Source of the DNA: Planctomycetes bacterium RIFCSPLOWO2_12_38_17
Lineage (GTDB): Bacteria; Planctomycetota; Brocadiia; Brocadiales; Brocadiaceae
Direction of reading: 5' to 3'
DNA: 34,467 nt
Assembly: GCA_001830285.1 (NCBI GenBank)
Contig: MHYY01000088.1
Location: forward strand, 1 to 34,467
How positions within the stretch are numbered: the first letter of the stretch is position 1; the number at the start of each line of letters is the position of its first letter. The notes beneath the pieces are model-generated. The model saw only the letters and a program-made list of their open reading frames with translations, made no database searches and had not been told where the DNA came from. Positions 25,302 to 33,694 of this stretch are shown here, piece by piece. A program made the translations under genes and the position numbers.

Positions 25302-26327
25302 GTGATACAGATGACATTGAAAATATTAAACAACACTTATTCATTAAAGGAAATTTACAGAATGCGAATGTTGCTTTTTAAGATTTTCATGTCTCCACGC
25401 AAGATATTTAACTGGTTGTTAGTGATGTTTTCACAAAAATTCAGACTAATAAACACCTTAGGTACTCCAGTTCACTGCTATATCGAAACGGCTTCTTATT
25501 GTAATCTAAGATGTCCAATGTGTTTAAAAGTACAAAAAGGCTATGAATTTGAAAATCGCAATATGATGATGGATCAATTTAAGCTGATTATGGACCAAAT
25601 TGGTAAAAACGCTATAACGTTACGCCTTTGGAATTTTGGTGAACCCTTTATTAATTCAGAAACGATTGATATGGTTAATTATGCGAGTCGTTTCCACGTT
25701 ATAACGGTAATTTCAACGAATGGTTTGCTTATATCCCCCTCTCTTGCAGATAAGATTGTTAACAGCAAGTTAGACTTTTTAATTGTCTCATTTGACGGAG
25801 GGACTAAGGAATCTTACGAATATAATCGAAGAAATGGAAATTTTGAAAAATTCATTACCTGTATGGAAAATCTTGCAAACAGTAGGGGAAAAAATCCCTC
25901 AAAAGGCCCTTTTACTGCACTACAATTTGTAACAATGAACACAAATAGAGGAGAATGGGAAACAATCAGGAGCATGGCAGAAGGTTGGCATTTCGACAAG
26001 ATAATGTTAAGGCAGTTAAATGTGGTTACCGAAAAAGGAGAAAAATTAAGCTATGTCGAGCAAGATAAGCTTCAAGTAGATAAGACTAACTTTTGTAGTA
26101 ATTTTTGGCAGGAGATCGTTTTTAATTCTACAGGAGATGTTGTTCCATGCTGTATGGATGCAGGTCCAGAAGTCATAATGGGTAACATATATGAAAAGAA
26201 ATTACATGATATTTGGAATGGAGAAATTTATAAGAAAGCACGCCAAAAGGTTTTGAAAAATCTAGAGTCAATTCCTATTTGTAAGTATACCTGTTATAAA
26301 CGCAATAATAAATTAGTGTTTGATTAA
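25302..26327 (+). CDS. SPASM-type radical SAM enzyme
   Basis: 341 residues with YCNLRCPMC (C67, C71, C74), LWNFGEPFIN in the GGEP position, FLIVSFDGGTKESYE, and a C-terminal SPASM segment: FCSNFWQEIVFNSTGDVVPC, CMDAG, GNIYEKKLHDIWNGE and IPICKYTCYKR. The first SAM-binding glycine motif is FGEP rather than GGEP, as in many members of this subgroup. GTG 25302 is the annotated start; ATG 25311 is an alternative. It is seven bases after the methyltransferase and ten before the next radical SAM gene, so it is co-transcribed. Confidence 0.85.
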   Translation: MIQMTLKILNNTYSLKEIYRMRMLLFKIFMSPRKIFNWLLVMFSQKFRLINTLGTPVHCYIETASYCNLRCPMCLKVQKGYEFENRNMMMDQFKLIMDQIGKNAITLRLWNFGEPFINSETIDMVNYASRFHVITVISTNGLLISPSLADKIVNSKLDFLIVSFDGGTKESYEYNRRNGNFEKFITCMENLANSRGKNPSKGPFTALQFVTMNTNRGEWETIRSMAEGWHFDKIMLRQLNVVTEKGEKLSYVEQDKLQVDKTNFCSNFWQEIVFNSTGDVVPCCMDAGPEVIMGNIYEKKLHDIWNGEIYKKARQKVLKNLESIPICKYTCYKRNNKLVFD

Positions 26328-26337
26328 ATAAAAAGTT

Positions 26338-27759
26338 ATGAAAATTATTTTTGTATACATTGCATGGAATGAGATGTTTGGCAATTTTACTAAATTGGCT
26401 AGAACTCATTCATTATTACCTCCGCTGGGCGTTGTGCAACTTGCATCCTATATTGGGAGAGAAGGTCATGTTGTAAAAATGATCGATACCCAGGTTTACA
26501 ATGGTAGTGTAGATGATTTGCTAAGTGAAATTTTAAAAGAATCCCCAGATATAGTTGGAATTTCATCCTTAACGCCAAACTTTCACTTAGCAAAAAAACT
26601 GGCTTCTATGATTAAAAACAAAGCGGATATTTTCACAATAATTGGAGGTGTTCATTTTACACTTTCTGATGACTCTGAATTTTATTCTGAATTTGACTAT
26701 GGTATTCGTGGTGAAGGAGAATTGCCTTTAAGTAGATTATTGAGGGCACTGGACAAAGGGAGTGATATTTGTGATATACACGGCTTAACATATAGGAAGA
26801 ATGGTCAAATATTTACTAATCCAATAGAATTTGGTTTAACCGAATTGGACAATATTCCAATACCCAATTGGAGCCTCCTTCCTATAGATAACTACAGAAT
26901 GATTTTACCGAACAGGAAAAAGGTCCAAGCAGTCAGCATTGCGACTGCCAGGGGGTGTCCATTTAAATGTGCTTTTTGCGGCGAGCCCAGGTTATTCGGA
27001 AAGAAGTATAAAGTTCATTCTCCAAAAAGGATTGTAGATGAAATAGAAGAGATTGTAAATAAACACAAGATAACACATTTTTTCTTTTTTGATTCTACGT
27101 TAACCCTTAGAAGAGAATTAATTTTAGAAATGTGCGGGGAAATACTTAATCGCAAATTGAAGATTACATTTGAAGGATACACGAGGGTTGACCGGGTCGA
27201 TGAGGAGCTTTTTACCTTAATGAAAAGGGCTGGTCTCGTTCGTATTAGTCTTGGCATTGAAAGTGCAAATGAAAAAATATTAAGACTTATACAAAAGCAG
27301 ATTGACCTTGATAAAGTTCGGAATGCATTTCGTATTATGAGGAAGCTTAAGATTGAAGCGCAAAGCTTTGCTATGATAGGAAATCCAGGTGAAACGAGAG
27401 AAACAATCAAGGAAACAGCAAGATTTATTCGAAGTGTTAATGATATTAAATTCTCCAATCTTTCCATTGCGGTTCCATATCCTGGTACTGAGTTATACGA
27501 AATGGCAAAGAAAGGGGAGCATGGCTTGAAGCTGCTGAGTAAAGACTATAAGGAATATAATCGATATGAAAAAGGCGTACTGGAGGTTAATGGACTAAGT
27601 CCGGAAGAACTTGCTCGCTTGCAAAAAAAATATCTAATCTATATGAATTTTACACCAAGGAAGATATTTCATTTAATCAAGCAATTTGGATTGAGTGACC
27701 TCTTATTTACAGTATATAAAATATGTCTTAATTTATTAAATAAAAGTACCAGTAACTAA
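26338..27759 (+). CDS. B12-binding-type radical SAM enzyme
   Basis: 473 residues, matching the length of the paralogues at 16697 and 18110. The N-terminal LPPLGVVQLASYIGREG, DIVGISSLTPNFH and IIGGVHFTLSD form the B12-binding-like domain. TARGCPFKCAFCGE (C207, C211, C214) is the cluster site, followed by FFFDSTLTLRRE, LGIESANEKILR and FAMIGNPGETRET. No DxHxxG is seen. It is the last radical SAM gene of the run, 20 bases before a large membrane protein. Confidence 0.85.
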   Translation: MKIIFVYIAWNEMFGNFTKLARTHSLLPPLGVVQLASYIGREGHVVKMIDTQVYNGSVDDLLSEILKESPDIVGISSLTPNFHLAKKLASMIKNKADIFTIIGGVHFTLSDDSEFYSEFDYGIRGEGELPLSRLLRALDKGSDICDIHGLTYRKNGQIFTNPIEFGLTELDNIPIPNWSLLPIDNYRMILPNRKKVQAVSIATARGCPFKCAFCGEPRLFGKKYKVHSPKRIVDEIEEIVNKHKITHFFFFDSTLTLRRELILEMCGEILNRKLKITFEGYTRVDRVDEELFTLMKRAGLVRISLGIESANEKILRLIQKQIDLDKVRNAFRIMRKLKIEAQSFAMIGNPGETRETIKETARFIRSVNDIKFSNLSIAVPYPGTELYEMAKKGEHGLKLLSKDYKEYNRYEKGVLEVNGLSPEELARLQKKYLIYMNFTPRKIFHLIKQFGLSDLLFTVYKICLNLLNKSTSN

Positions 27760-27779
27760 ATCTTACATCATAAATAGAC

Positions 27780-29567
27780 GTGATTATAGAAAAAAGCAAA
27801 ATACCTTTCGTACCACTTCTTGTTTTTAGCTTTATCGTCCTTTTCTTATATTTGACGATATATTTGATGGACTTTCAGTTTGTAAAAAATATAGCACATA
27901 TTGAGAATACAAATAATCTGTCCGAAAAAAACATACCTCAGTATATCAATCTTTATGTAAAATCAATATGCTTTATCTGCCTGACAGGGATTATTTTTTT
28001 CTTCTCCTCCCTCATCATATCAGAAAGATTATTGCACAGAATTTTCAGAAAGTATTTTTTGTTTCTGGCAATGTTTTTTTTCTCTAGCTATATAATAACA
28101 TTTCAAATACTAAAATTTAAATCTTTTCATTGTTATATCGATTTGGCTGTACCTTTGCAAGTCTTACATAATGTTATAATCGGTAATGGACCAATTTCAT
28201 CATTGGAAGAAGCGCTCAATGGAAATGCTTATTGGTTTAGCGCACATTTTTCTCCAATCATTTATCCGATATCAATAATATTTTCTTTAGTTCCTAAGGT
28301 AGAAACTATAATCGTCTTACAAACATTAGGTTTTACATTAACCTGTCTTCCGTTGTACTGGTATTCTAACCGTGTACTAAAAAATGAAATTGCAAGTGTA
28401 TTATTTGCTTCGGCATTTTTACTCTATCCACCAATTCATTATATGGCTTTGTATGAGTTTGAGTATTTGAAATTTGCAATTCCCCTTTTAACCTTTACGT
28501 TCTATTTTTTATACAGAGGAAAATATATTTTATATTTTATATTTTTGCTATTGTCATTATGTTGCAGGGAAGATGTGTCAGTTGTAACATTTGCCTTGGG
28601 GATATACATAATTTTCGTCAGGAAAGAATTTAAAATTGGAGTGCTTACTTCGGCTATAAGCATAGTATATTTTGTAACCCTTATTTTTTATATAATGCCA
28701 ACATTACGGGGAGGACATGGTGTTTTCCAATTAACCCAATACACACATTTGGGGAAAAATTTCAGTGAAATATTTCATACGTTACTTTTCAACCCTCTTT
28801 TTGTACTTAAAATACTGCTTTCCCCATTAAGAGTTATAAACTTTATCTTATATACATTGCCGGTATTTTTCTTTTCGTTCTTTTCTCCTTCTGTTTTTTT
28901 CATTGCATTACCAAATTTATTGACTTCATTCCTGAATGGCTCAACTGCCCATTATACAATATTTCTCTATCATCTTTCACCTGCAGTACCCTTTATCTTT
29001 TTATCCTCTGTAAATGGCATTGACAATGTTGCTTTATTCCTTGATAAAAAGTATTCAATAAATAGCAAGGAATCTTTGCCACCATCGTTCATTAGCCCAA
29101 TCAAAAAAAATATTGTTGTATCGTGTGCATTTATTTTATTAATAATAGGAATATTATCACAATATTTCTTTGGACCGTCACCTTTATCACGTCAATTTTG
29201 GGATAAAAATTATACATTAGCAGATTTTTATACACATAATTATCATTATAGTAATTATCAAGTGAACAAACATCATACAGTAGCAAATGAAATAATTAAA
29301 TTGATTCCTAGTGACGCAACAATTTCCGCTCAACAACCGTTGTTACCCCACTTATATGACAGAAAAAAGTTATATATTTTCCCTGATATAAAAGATGATA
29401 CAGAATATGTTTTAATAGATAAAAAGCATCGGGTGAAAACTGGAATCGGTGATTTCCAAATGAGACCGCAATTCTATTATGGTCTAATTGAAGAAAATTC
29501 ACAAGAATGGGAATTGATTAAGGAAGAAGATGGAATATTTTTATTCAAAAAAAGGCAATGGAATTAA
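27780..29567 (+). CDS. DUF2079 family polytopic membrane protein
   Basis: 595 residues with about eleven hydrophobic segments in the first 480 and a soluble C-terminal domain. The loop segments HCYIDLAVPLQVLHN, YWFSAHFSPIIYPI, YPPIHYMALYEFEYLKFAIP and CCREDVSVV match the DUF2079 pattern (paired acidic and histidine residues in the first outer loop). DUF2079 is distantly related to GT-C glycosyltransferases, so a lipid-linked sugar-dependent transferase is a reasonable idea, unproven. GTG 27780 starts the frame; no strong ribosome site is seen. Co-directional and close to its neighbours. Confidence 0.75.
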   Translation: MIIEKSKIPFVPLLVFSFIVLFLYLTIYLMDFQFVKNIAHIENTNNLSEKNIPQYINLYVKSICFICLTGIIFFFSSLIISERLLHRIFRKYFLFLAMFFFSSYIITFQILKFKSFHCYIDLAVPLQVLHNVIIGNGPISSLEEALNGNAYWFSAHFSPIIYPISIIFSLVPKVETIIVLQTLGFTLTCLPLYWYSNRVLKNEIASVLFASAFLLYPPIHYMALYEFEYLKFAIPLLTFTFYFLYRGKYILYFIFLLLSLCCREDVSVVTFALGIYIIFVRKEFKIGVLTSAISIVYFVTLIFYIMPTLRGGHGVFQLTQYTHLGKNFSEIFHTLLFNPLFVLKILLSPLRVINFILYTLPVFFFSFFSPSVFFIALPNLLTSFLNGSTAHYTIFLYHLSPAVPFIFLSSVNGIDNVALFLDKKYSINSKESLPPSFISPIKKNIVVSCAFILLIIGILSQYFFGPSPLSRQFWDKNYTLADFYTHNYHYSNYQVNKHHTVANEIIKLIPSDATISAQQPLLPHLYDRKKLYIFPDIKDDTEYVLIDKKHRVKTGIGDFQMRPQFYYGLIEENSQEWELIKEEDGIFLFKKRQWN

Positions 29568-29579
29568 CCCAAAAATATT

Positions 29580-30371
29580 GTGAAAATTAGTGTAATTATT
29601 CCAACGTTTAACAGCGCAAAGACGGTTGAAGATACCATTAAGAGTATAATAAGCCAGAATTGGCCTGATATCCAGGTTATCATTCAGGATGGTGGTTCTA
29701 CAGATGGGACAAAGGATATCGTTGACAGGTATCCAGTAGCCATGTTTGGCTGGGATGCAACGCCAGACAACGGTATATATGACGCAATGAATAAAGGTAT
29801 TAATCGCGCAACAGGCGAAGTCGTTGCCATCCTTAATAGTGATGATGTATGGTTACCTGGCACTCTTAAACGCGTTGCCGAAGTTTTCTCTCGTAATCCT
29901 GACGTAGGTATTGTCTCAGGTTCTATAGAGGTATGGGAAGATTTACCCAATGGAGCAAGAGTGGTTTTAAAATCGAGCTTGCTTCACCTGCGCACAGGCA
30001 TGACAATCCAGCATCCCGCTACATTTGTGCGACGTAATGTGTATGAACGTGTCGGCCTTTTTAATACGTGCTACCGCATAGGAGCGGATTATGATTTTGT
30101 GCTGAGATGTCTTGAGGCCAATATTCCATGTATTATACTCAATGATATATTAGTTCGCATGCGAGCGGGTGGAAAGGGTGGATCGACCTTTAACTTCGAT
30201 GACTGGACGATTCGACGGTCTCATAAACTTTCATCAGTCATTAACGAGACATGTATTTGTGCAAACAGCTTCGCACAGTATTTAACCAGGCAGGTAGTTT
30301 TAAAGATCTTTGGAAGAAAAATCTTATCGGCTCTCAGAGGGTGTTTATGGAACAGGCGCATATATCGATAG
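29580..30371 (+). CDS. GT2 glycosyltransferase (WcaA/WcaE-like)
   Basis: 263 residues: ISVIIPTFNSAKTVEDTIKS, VIIQDGGSTDGT, ILNSDDVWLPGTL (DxD metal site) and IQHPATFVRRNVYE, then GADYDFVLRCLEANIPC. It has no membrane segments, so it works on nucleotide-sugar donors in the cytosol. GTG 29580 starts 12 bases after the previous stop. It is noticeably less AT-rich than the previous gene. It is the last + strand gene of the island; the 60-base gap to the convergent gene contains no clear terminator hairpin. Confidence 0.88.
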   Translation: MKISVIIPTFNSAKTVEDTIKSIISQNWPDIQVIIQDGGSTDGTKDIVDRYPVAMFGWDATPDNGIYDAMNKGINRATGEVVAILNSDDVWLPGTLKRVAEVFSRNPDVGIVSGSIEVWEDLPNGARVVLKSSLLHLRTGMTIQHPATFVRRNVYERVGLFNTCYRIGADYDFVLRCLEANIPCIILNDILVRMRAGGKGGSTFNFDDWTIRRSHKLSSVINETCICANSFAQYLTRQVVLKIFGRKILSALRGCLWNRRIYR

Positions 30372-30431
30372 ATGAGAATTTACTAAAAATTTACAGAATA
30401 GTTCGCTGTAGGTTATTTTAGAGACTTTCAT

Positions 30432-31568
30432 TTAAACAACACTTTCAAAAATTTTTAACGTTCCGATTGCTGTGTTTTCCCATGAAAAAATTTTTGCCCT
30501 TGTTAATGAATTTATTTTCAATGTGGAGATTAAATTTTTATCCGTTATTGTCTTGAATATCACGTCAGCTATTGCAGCAGGATTTGTTGGTTCAAAATAA
30601 ATAGCTGCATTTGCACAGATCTCTATCATGGGTTCTATATTGGAAGCAAGGACAGGAGTACCACACGCCATGGCCTCTGCCAGAGTCAATCCAAATGATT
30701 CGCAGGTTGAAGGATAAACAAATATCATACAAGCAGAATAGAGAAAGGGTAACTCCTCATAGGGGACGTTACCCAAAAAAATGATTCGGTCCTCATATCT
30801 ATATTCTATGATAAAATCCTTCATCTCTTTATAATATTCCTCATCAAAGCATCTTCCTGCAAAAACAAGCCGAATGTTATCATCTATTTTACCCTCCAGT
30901 AGTATAAATGCTTTTATTAGTTCTAAGAAATTTTTATACCTTTGGATATGGGATACATAAAGGATGAATTTGTTTAAGCCGTATTTTCTCTTAAATTGGC
31001 TTAACCTGTCGCCTTCGTTATGGGGATGAAATATTTCGTTGTTTATACCGTGATAAATAAGTTCCGCATGATGAATTAAAGTTCCAGACTTTTCTGCAAC
31101 AGTACGTGCTTTCATAGAAGGGAAAATAACTCGCTGTGCCTTTTTAATTGATAGCATTGTTAATAATTTTAATAGTTTCAACCTTATTCTTTGAATCAAA
31201 CCTCGGTCTCTTGAGAAATCATTGCTAAATGGCTCAATGTTCTGTATCATAACCACATTTGGAAGCTGAGTGAAAAGAGGGCATACATTGCCAGGAGAAA
31301 AAAGAACATCAACGCCTTCTTTTTTCAGGATGAAAGGTACGTTTAATTGCTCCCATAGAATGCGTAGTAGAGAATTTTTTGAGGGTATTCTGAAAGACAA
31401 AAATTTGAAATTGGGATGCTGGAAATAAAATACCTCTTTTCCTGCAGGTGTTGTCAGGACAAGATATTGATGGTTAGTGTTTATTTTTGATAAATACGTT
31501 AAAAAGTTTTTTATGTATGTAACACCACCACCTGCAACGGCAGATGTTGTATTAATGGCTATCTTCAT
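30432..31568 (-). CDS. Glycosyltransferase family 4 (convergent)
   Basis: 378 residues on the minus strand: NTTSAVAGGGVTYIKNFL at the N-terminus, VSHIQRYKNFLELIKAF, VFAGRCFDEEYY, FLGNVPYEELPFLYSACMIF and PSTCESFGLTLAEAMACG followed by TPVLASN, the GT4 donor-binding EX7E region with E and G-rich loop intact. Full length for the WbaZ/mannosyltransferase-like group. It faces the main operon and must have its own promoter in the repeat-bearing region beyond 31568. Sugar specificity unknown. Confidence 0.9.
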   Translation of the reverse strand: MKIAINTTSAVAGGGVTYIKNFLTYLSKINTNHQYLVLTTPAGKEVFYFQHPNFKFLSFRIPSKNSLLRILWEQLNVPFILKKEGVDVLFSPGNVCPLFTQLPNVVMIQNIEPFSNDFSRDRGLIQRIRLKLLKLLTMLSIKKAQRVIFPSMKARTVAEKSGTLIHHAELIYHGINNEIFHPHNEGDRLSQFKRKYGLNKFILYVSHIQRYKNFLELIKAFILLEGKIDDNIRLVFAGRCFDEEYYKEMKDFIIEYRYEDRIIFLGNVPYEELPFLYSACMIFVYPSTCESFGLTLAEAMACGTPVLASNIEPMIEICANAAIYFEPTNPAAIADVIFKTITDKNLISTLKINSLTRAKIFSWENTAIGTLKIFESVV

Positions 31569-31698
31569 GCCGTATTATAAATAAAGAGAGATTGTAACAT
31601 TTTAGCCGTTTGACAAATTGCCTTTAAAGTTTTTAGTTGTTAGTCCAGCATGCTTATTCGTAACAATTCAGCTGGTTCGATATGAACGCAGAATAAAA

Positions 31699-31737
31699 TC
31701 CCCCTTACCCCATTTATTATTGGGGATTCAGGAGGTT
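31699..31737. repeat. Short C/G-rich palindromic repeat
   Basis: AATCCCCCTTACCCC followed by an AT loop and GGGGATTCAGGAGG. The CCCC and GGGG arms pair across ATTTATTATT. The form is that of small REP-like elements dispersed between genes in some bacteria. Confidence 0.5.
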
Positions 31738-31773
31738 GTTATGCACCATTTATATAATACACATGAACTGTTA

Positions 31774-31895
31774 CGCTTGCTCCCAAACTTTTTTGGGAAC
31801 ACAATTGCATCGAAACTTCATTTCGTGATTTTAGCATTTTCATAGAAACGGAGTTTCTCATCCAACTACGCTCCCAAACAGGAATTTGGGAGCGA
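31774..31895. repeat. Composite REP/BIME-like element
   Basis: Two related hairpins frame the element: TCCCAAACTTTTTTGGGA near 31781 and a perfect ten-base stem CGCTCCCAAA/TTTGGGAGCG with loop CAGGAA at 31869-31894. Between them is a smaller AGAAAC-GGA-GTTTCT hairpin. Repeated related stems at both ends are typical of bacterial interspersed mosaic elements. Copies elsewhere in the genome cannot be checked here. Confidence 0.6.
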
Positions 31896-32040
31896 GCCGC
31901 ATATTCAGTAAAATCCTTAAAGATTTTTCACTTCGCCTTGCAAACTCCTTCAATGAGATTCGTTCAGGACTTGCTGCGCTCGATTTAGAATGACAGCTCT
32001 CACGTGTTATTCTGAACCCTACAGGGCGAAGAATCTTTCG

Positions 32041-32062
32041 TTTGTGAGTAATTACTCACAAA
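32041..32062. repeat. Perfect 22-bp palindrome
   Basis: TTTGTGAGTAA followed directly by its exact reverse complement TTACTCACAAA. It has no T-tract, so it is not an intrinsic terminator; it could be a protein-binding site or part of the dispersed repeats around it. Confidence 0.7.
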
Positions 32063-32086
32063 TTTGTTGATTTTTATAACCACCAC

Positions 32087-32122
32087 TCACCCCTCCTTCG
32101 CAAGGAAGGGATTAAGGGGCGG
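32087..32122. repeat. Small interspersed palindromic repeat
   Basis: CACCCCTCCTTCGCAAGGAA then GGGATTAAGGGGCGG. CCTT/AAGG pair around CGC, and outer CCCC/GGGG arms can pair. It has the style of short dispersed intergenic repeats. Confidence 0.5.
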
Positions 32123-32495
32123 TCTTCAACTTGATTTTGAGTAACTACGTAACTAATATAGAATGTATAAGTAGAAAATAATAACGTGAAATAAGGCATG
32201 AGACAATAAAAAAGTAAAAATATTTGTTCATAAGGGGTTTATCTATGGAAAGAGTTCATCTCACTCCAGAACGCTGAGATCGCAGAGGTTGTTAGAGAAT
32301 AGGCAGGAAAATTATATGGTGAAACTTTGGCTACGGAATGAGTTTTTCTTAAAGAAATAATTAATTGTTGAATACCACCTTTAGAAAGTGAGATAAAATA
32401 TGCAGTAGTCAAAAAAATAGGCTTTACTGATTTTATATAGCTAAATTATTTACTGACTGACAATAATTCTTTAAAGTAATACTTCTAGATAAAGT

Positions 32496-32528
32496 AAAAA
32501 AGGCATGTTTAACAAACATGCCTTTTTT
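32496..32528. terminator. Bidirectional rho-independent terminator
   Basis: Perfect nine-base stem GGCATGTTT/AAACATGCC with an AAC loop, flanked by six As on the left and six Ts on the right, so it can terminate in either direction. It lies 27 bases beyond the stop of the minus-strand lipoprotein gene and should end that transcript. Confidence 0.9.
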
Positions 32529-32555
32529 ATTTATATTTTTTCGACTATATAATAT

Positions 32556-33647
32556 TTATTTTGCTTGTTCATGTTGATGTTCTTTAGGAACTTCCTTTTC
32601 GCAGTCAAAGCAAAAATATGTTTTACCACATTCATGACCTTCGCCTATTTCTATTTTGCATGTTAAACAGAAGTGAGTGATTCCGCAAATGTGGTCATCA
32701 CCAACCTCCTTTTCGCAGTCGTAGCAGAAATAGGTTATATCGCATATATGTCCTGTTCCTACTTCTTCTTCACATTTTGAGCAGAAATTTGTTATATTAC
32801 AGATATGTCCATCACCAACTTCTTTTTTGCAATCTTGGCAGAAGAAAGTTAAATCGCATATATGCCCAGCGCCAACCTCTTCTTTACACTGCTGGCAATA
32901 TGTTGTGACCCCGCAAACATGTCCTTCACCACCCTCTTTATTACAAGTTGAACATTGGCGTAAAGACGGTCCTGTTTTTTCTGGTGGCAAAGCTTCAACA
33001 CTTTCTTCCTGTGGTAGCGGTGGTGCGACGGCCTCTGGTACTGGTTGAGCAGATTCAGGTGCAGGAGCAGCGGCTTCAGGTGCAGCGGTCTCTGGTGCTG
33101 GCTCGGCAGATTCAGGTGCAGGAGTAGCGGCTTCAGGTGCAGCTGGTTGAGCAGCTTCTTCAGCGGGTGCAGCAGCCTCTGGTACTGGTTGAGCAGATTC
33201 AGGTGCAGGAGCAGCGGCTTCAAGTGCAGCTGGTTGAGCAGCTTCTTCAGCAGGGGCAACGGCTTCAGGTGCAGCTGGTTGAGCGGCTTCTTCAGCAGGA
33301 ACAACGGCTTCAGGTGCAGCTGGTTGAGCGGCTTCTTCAGCGGGTGCAGCGGTCTCTGGTGCTGGTTGAGCAGCTTTTTCAGCAGGGACAGCGGCCTCAG
33401 GCGCGGCTGGTTGAGCAGCTTCTTCAGCAGGAGATGCAGCTTCCGGTGCAGCAGGTTGAGCAGCTTCTTCAGCAGGGGCAGCAACTTCCGGTGCGGGTTG
33501 AGCAGCTTCCGGTGCAGCAGTTGGTGTCTCTACTTTTACTTCAACACTTGGTGAAGTTGTTTCTTTTACTTGTGTTTGAGTAGTAACACAAGAACTTAAA
33601 AGAACTGTAAGACTTAGTAAACCCACACTTAAAAATTCTTTTTTCAT
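32556..33647 (-). CDS. Lipoprotein with Ala/Pro/Glu stalk and seven CxxC-x7-HxC modules
   Basis: 363 residues. The N-terminal signal MKKEFLSVGLLSLTVLLSSC ends in a lipobox (LSSC, Cys20) with Val at +2, suiting outer-membrane anchoring. Residues 44-226 are a repetitive Ala/Pro/Glu stalk built from units like AAQPAAPEAAxPAEE. Residues 232-360 are seven tandem modules with an exact 19-residue period (Cys232, 251, 270, 289, 308, 327, 346). Six have C-x2-C-x7-H-x-C; the seventh has C-x2-C-x7-H-x-H (Cys346, Cys349, His357, His359), so each keeps four possible metal ligands. The likely role is metal binding, probably zinc, at the cell surface or periplasm; I know no named family. ATG follows AAGGAGAA. 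It lies 47 bases after the DHH gene and ends at a strong terminator. Confidence 0.85.
   Translation of the reverse strand: MKKEFLSVGLLSLTVLLSSCVTTQTQVKETTSPSVEVKVETPTAAPEAAQPAPEVAAPAEEAAQPAAPEAASPAEEAAQPAAPEAAVPAEKAAQPAPETAAPAEEAAQPAAPEAVVPAEEAAQPAAPEAVAPAEEAAQPAALEAAAPAPESAQPVPEAAAPAEEAAQPAAPEAATPAPESAEPAPETAAPEAAAPAPESAQPVPEAVAPPLPQEESVEALPPEKTGPSLRQCSTCNKEGGEGHVCGVTTYCQQCKEEVGAGHICDLTFFCQDCKKEVGDGHICNITNFCSKCEEEVGTGHICDITYFCYDCEKEVGDDHICGITHFCLTCKIEIGEGHECGKTYFCFDCEKEVPKEHQHEQAK
32568..32954 (-). repeat. 57-bp tandem repeats encoding metal-ligand modules
   Basis: Seven in-frame units of 57 bases encode the 19-residue cysteine/histidine modules of the lipoprotein. The units have diverged in sequence yet conserve all ligand codons and the GHIC-type core, which suggests selection for the metal site rather than recent expansion. 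Confidence 0.85.
32970..33518 (-). repeat. Coding minisatellite for the Ala/Pro/Glu stalk
   Basis: Imperfect tandem repeats of about 42-45 bases, strand-biased and GC-rich relative to their surroundings, encode the Ala/Pro/Glu stalk. The units are near-identical in places, so length variation between strains is expected. The same repeats create long spurious frames on the opposite strand. Confidence 0.85.
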
Positions 33648-33694
33648 AAATTTTCTCCTTATTTAAAAAGATTTCACAATTTATTTTAATACTA

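Larger units (their letters stand above)
31569..32495. other. Repeat-rich intergenic region without a convincing gene
   Basis: About 930 bases between divergent territory and the terminator. It contains several short palindromes (listed separately) and sequences with the look of dispersed intergenic repeats, such as CATTCTGAA-like segments near 31985-32045. No reading frame shows codon structure; the 75-codon frame at 31618 runs through the repeats and is rejected. The promoter of the minus-strand GT4 should lie just beyond 31568, but I cannot place it with confidence. Confidence 0.6.

Noticed and set aside
31618-31845. 75-codon frame in the intergenic region
   Set aside because: Runs through palindromic repeats and lacks a ribosome site and protein-like composition.
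32849-33484. Second minus-strand frame rich in Leu/Lys/His in the same region
   Set aside because: Out-of-frame reading of the same minisatellite, with no start signal or fold.
32970-33518. Possible CRISPR array from the repeated units
   Set aside because: Units are contiguous, in coding frame and imperfect, with no unique spacers.
33045-33583. Long plus-strand frames over the lipoprotein stalk
   Set aside because: They are low-complexity shadows of the 42-45 bp coding repeats; the minus-strand frame has a signal peptide, ribosome site and ordered domains.
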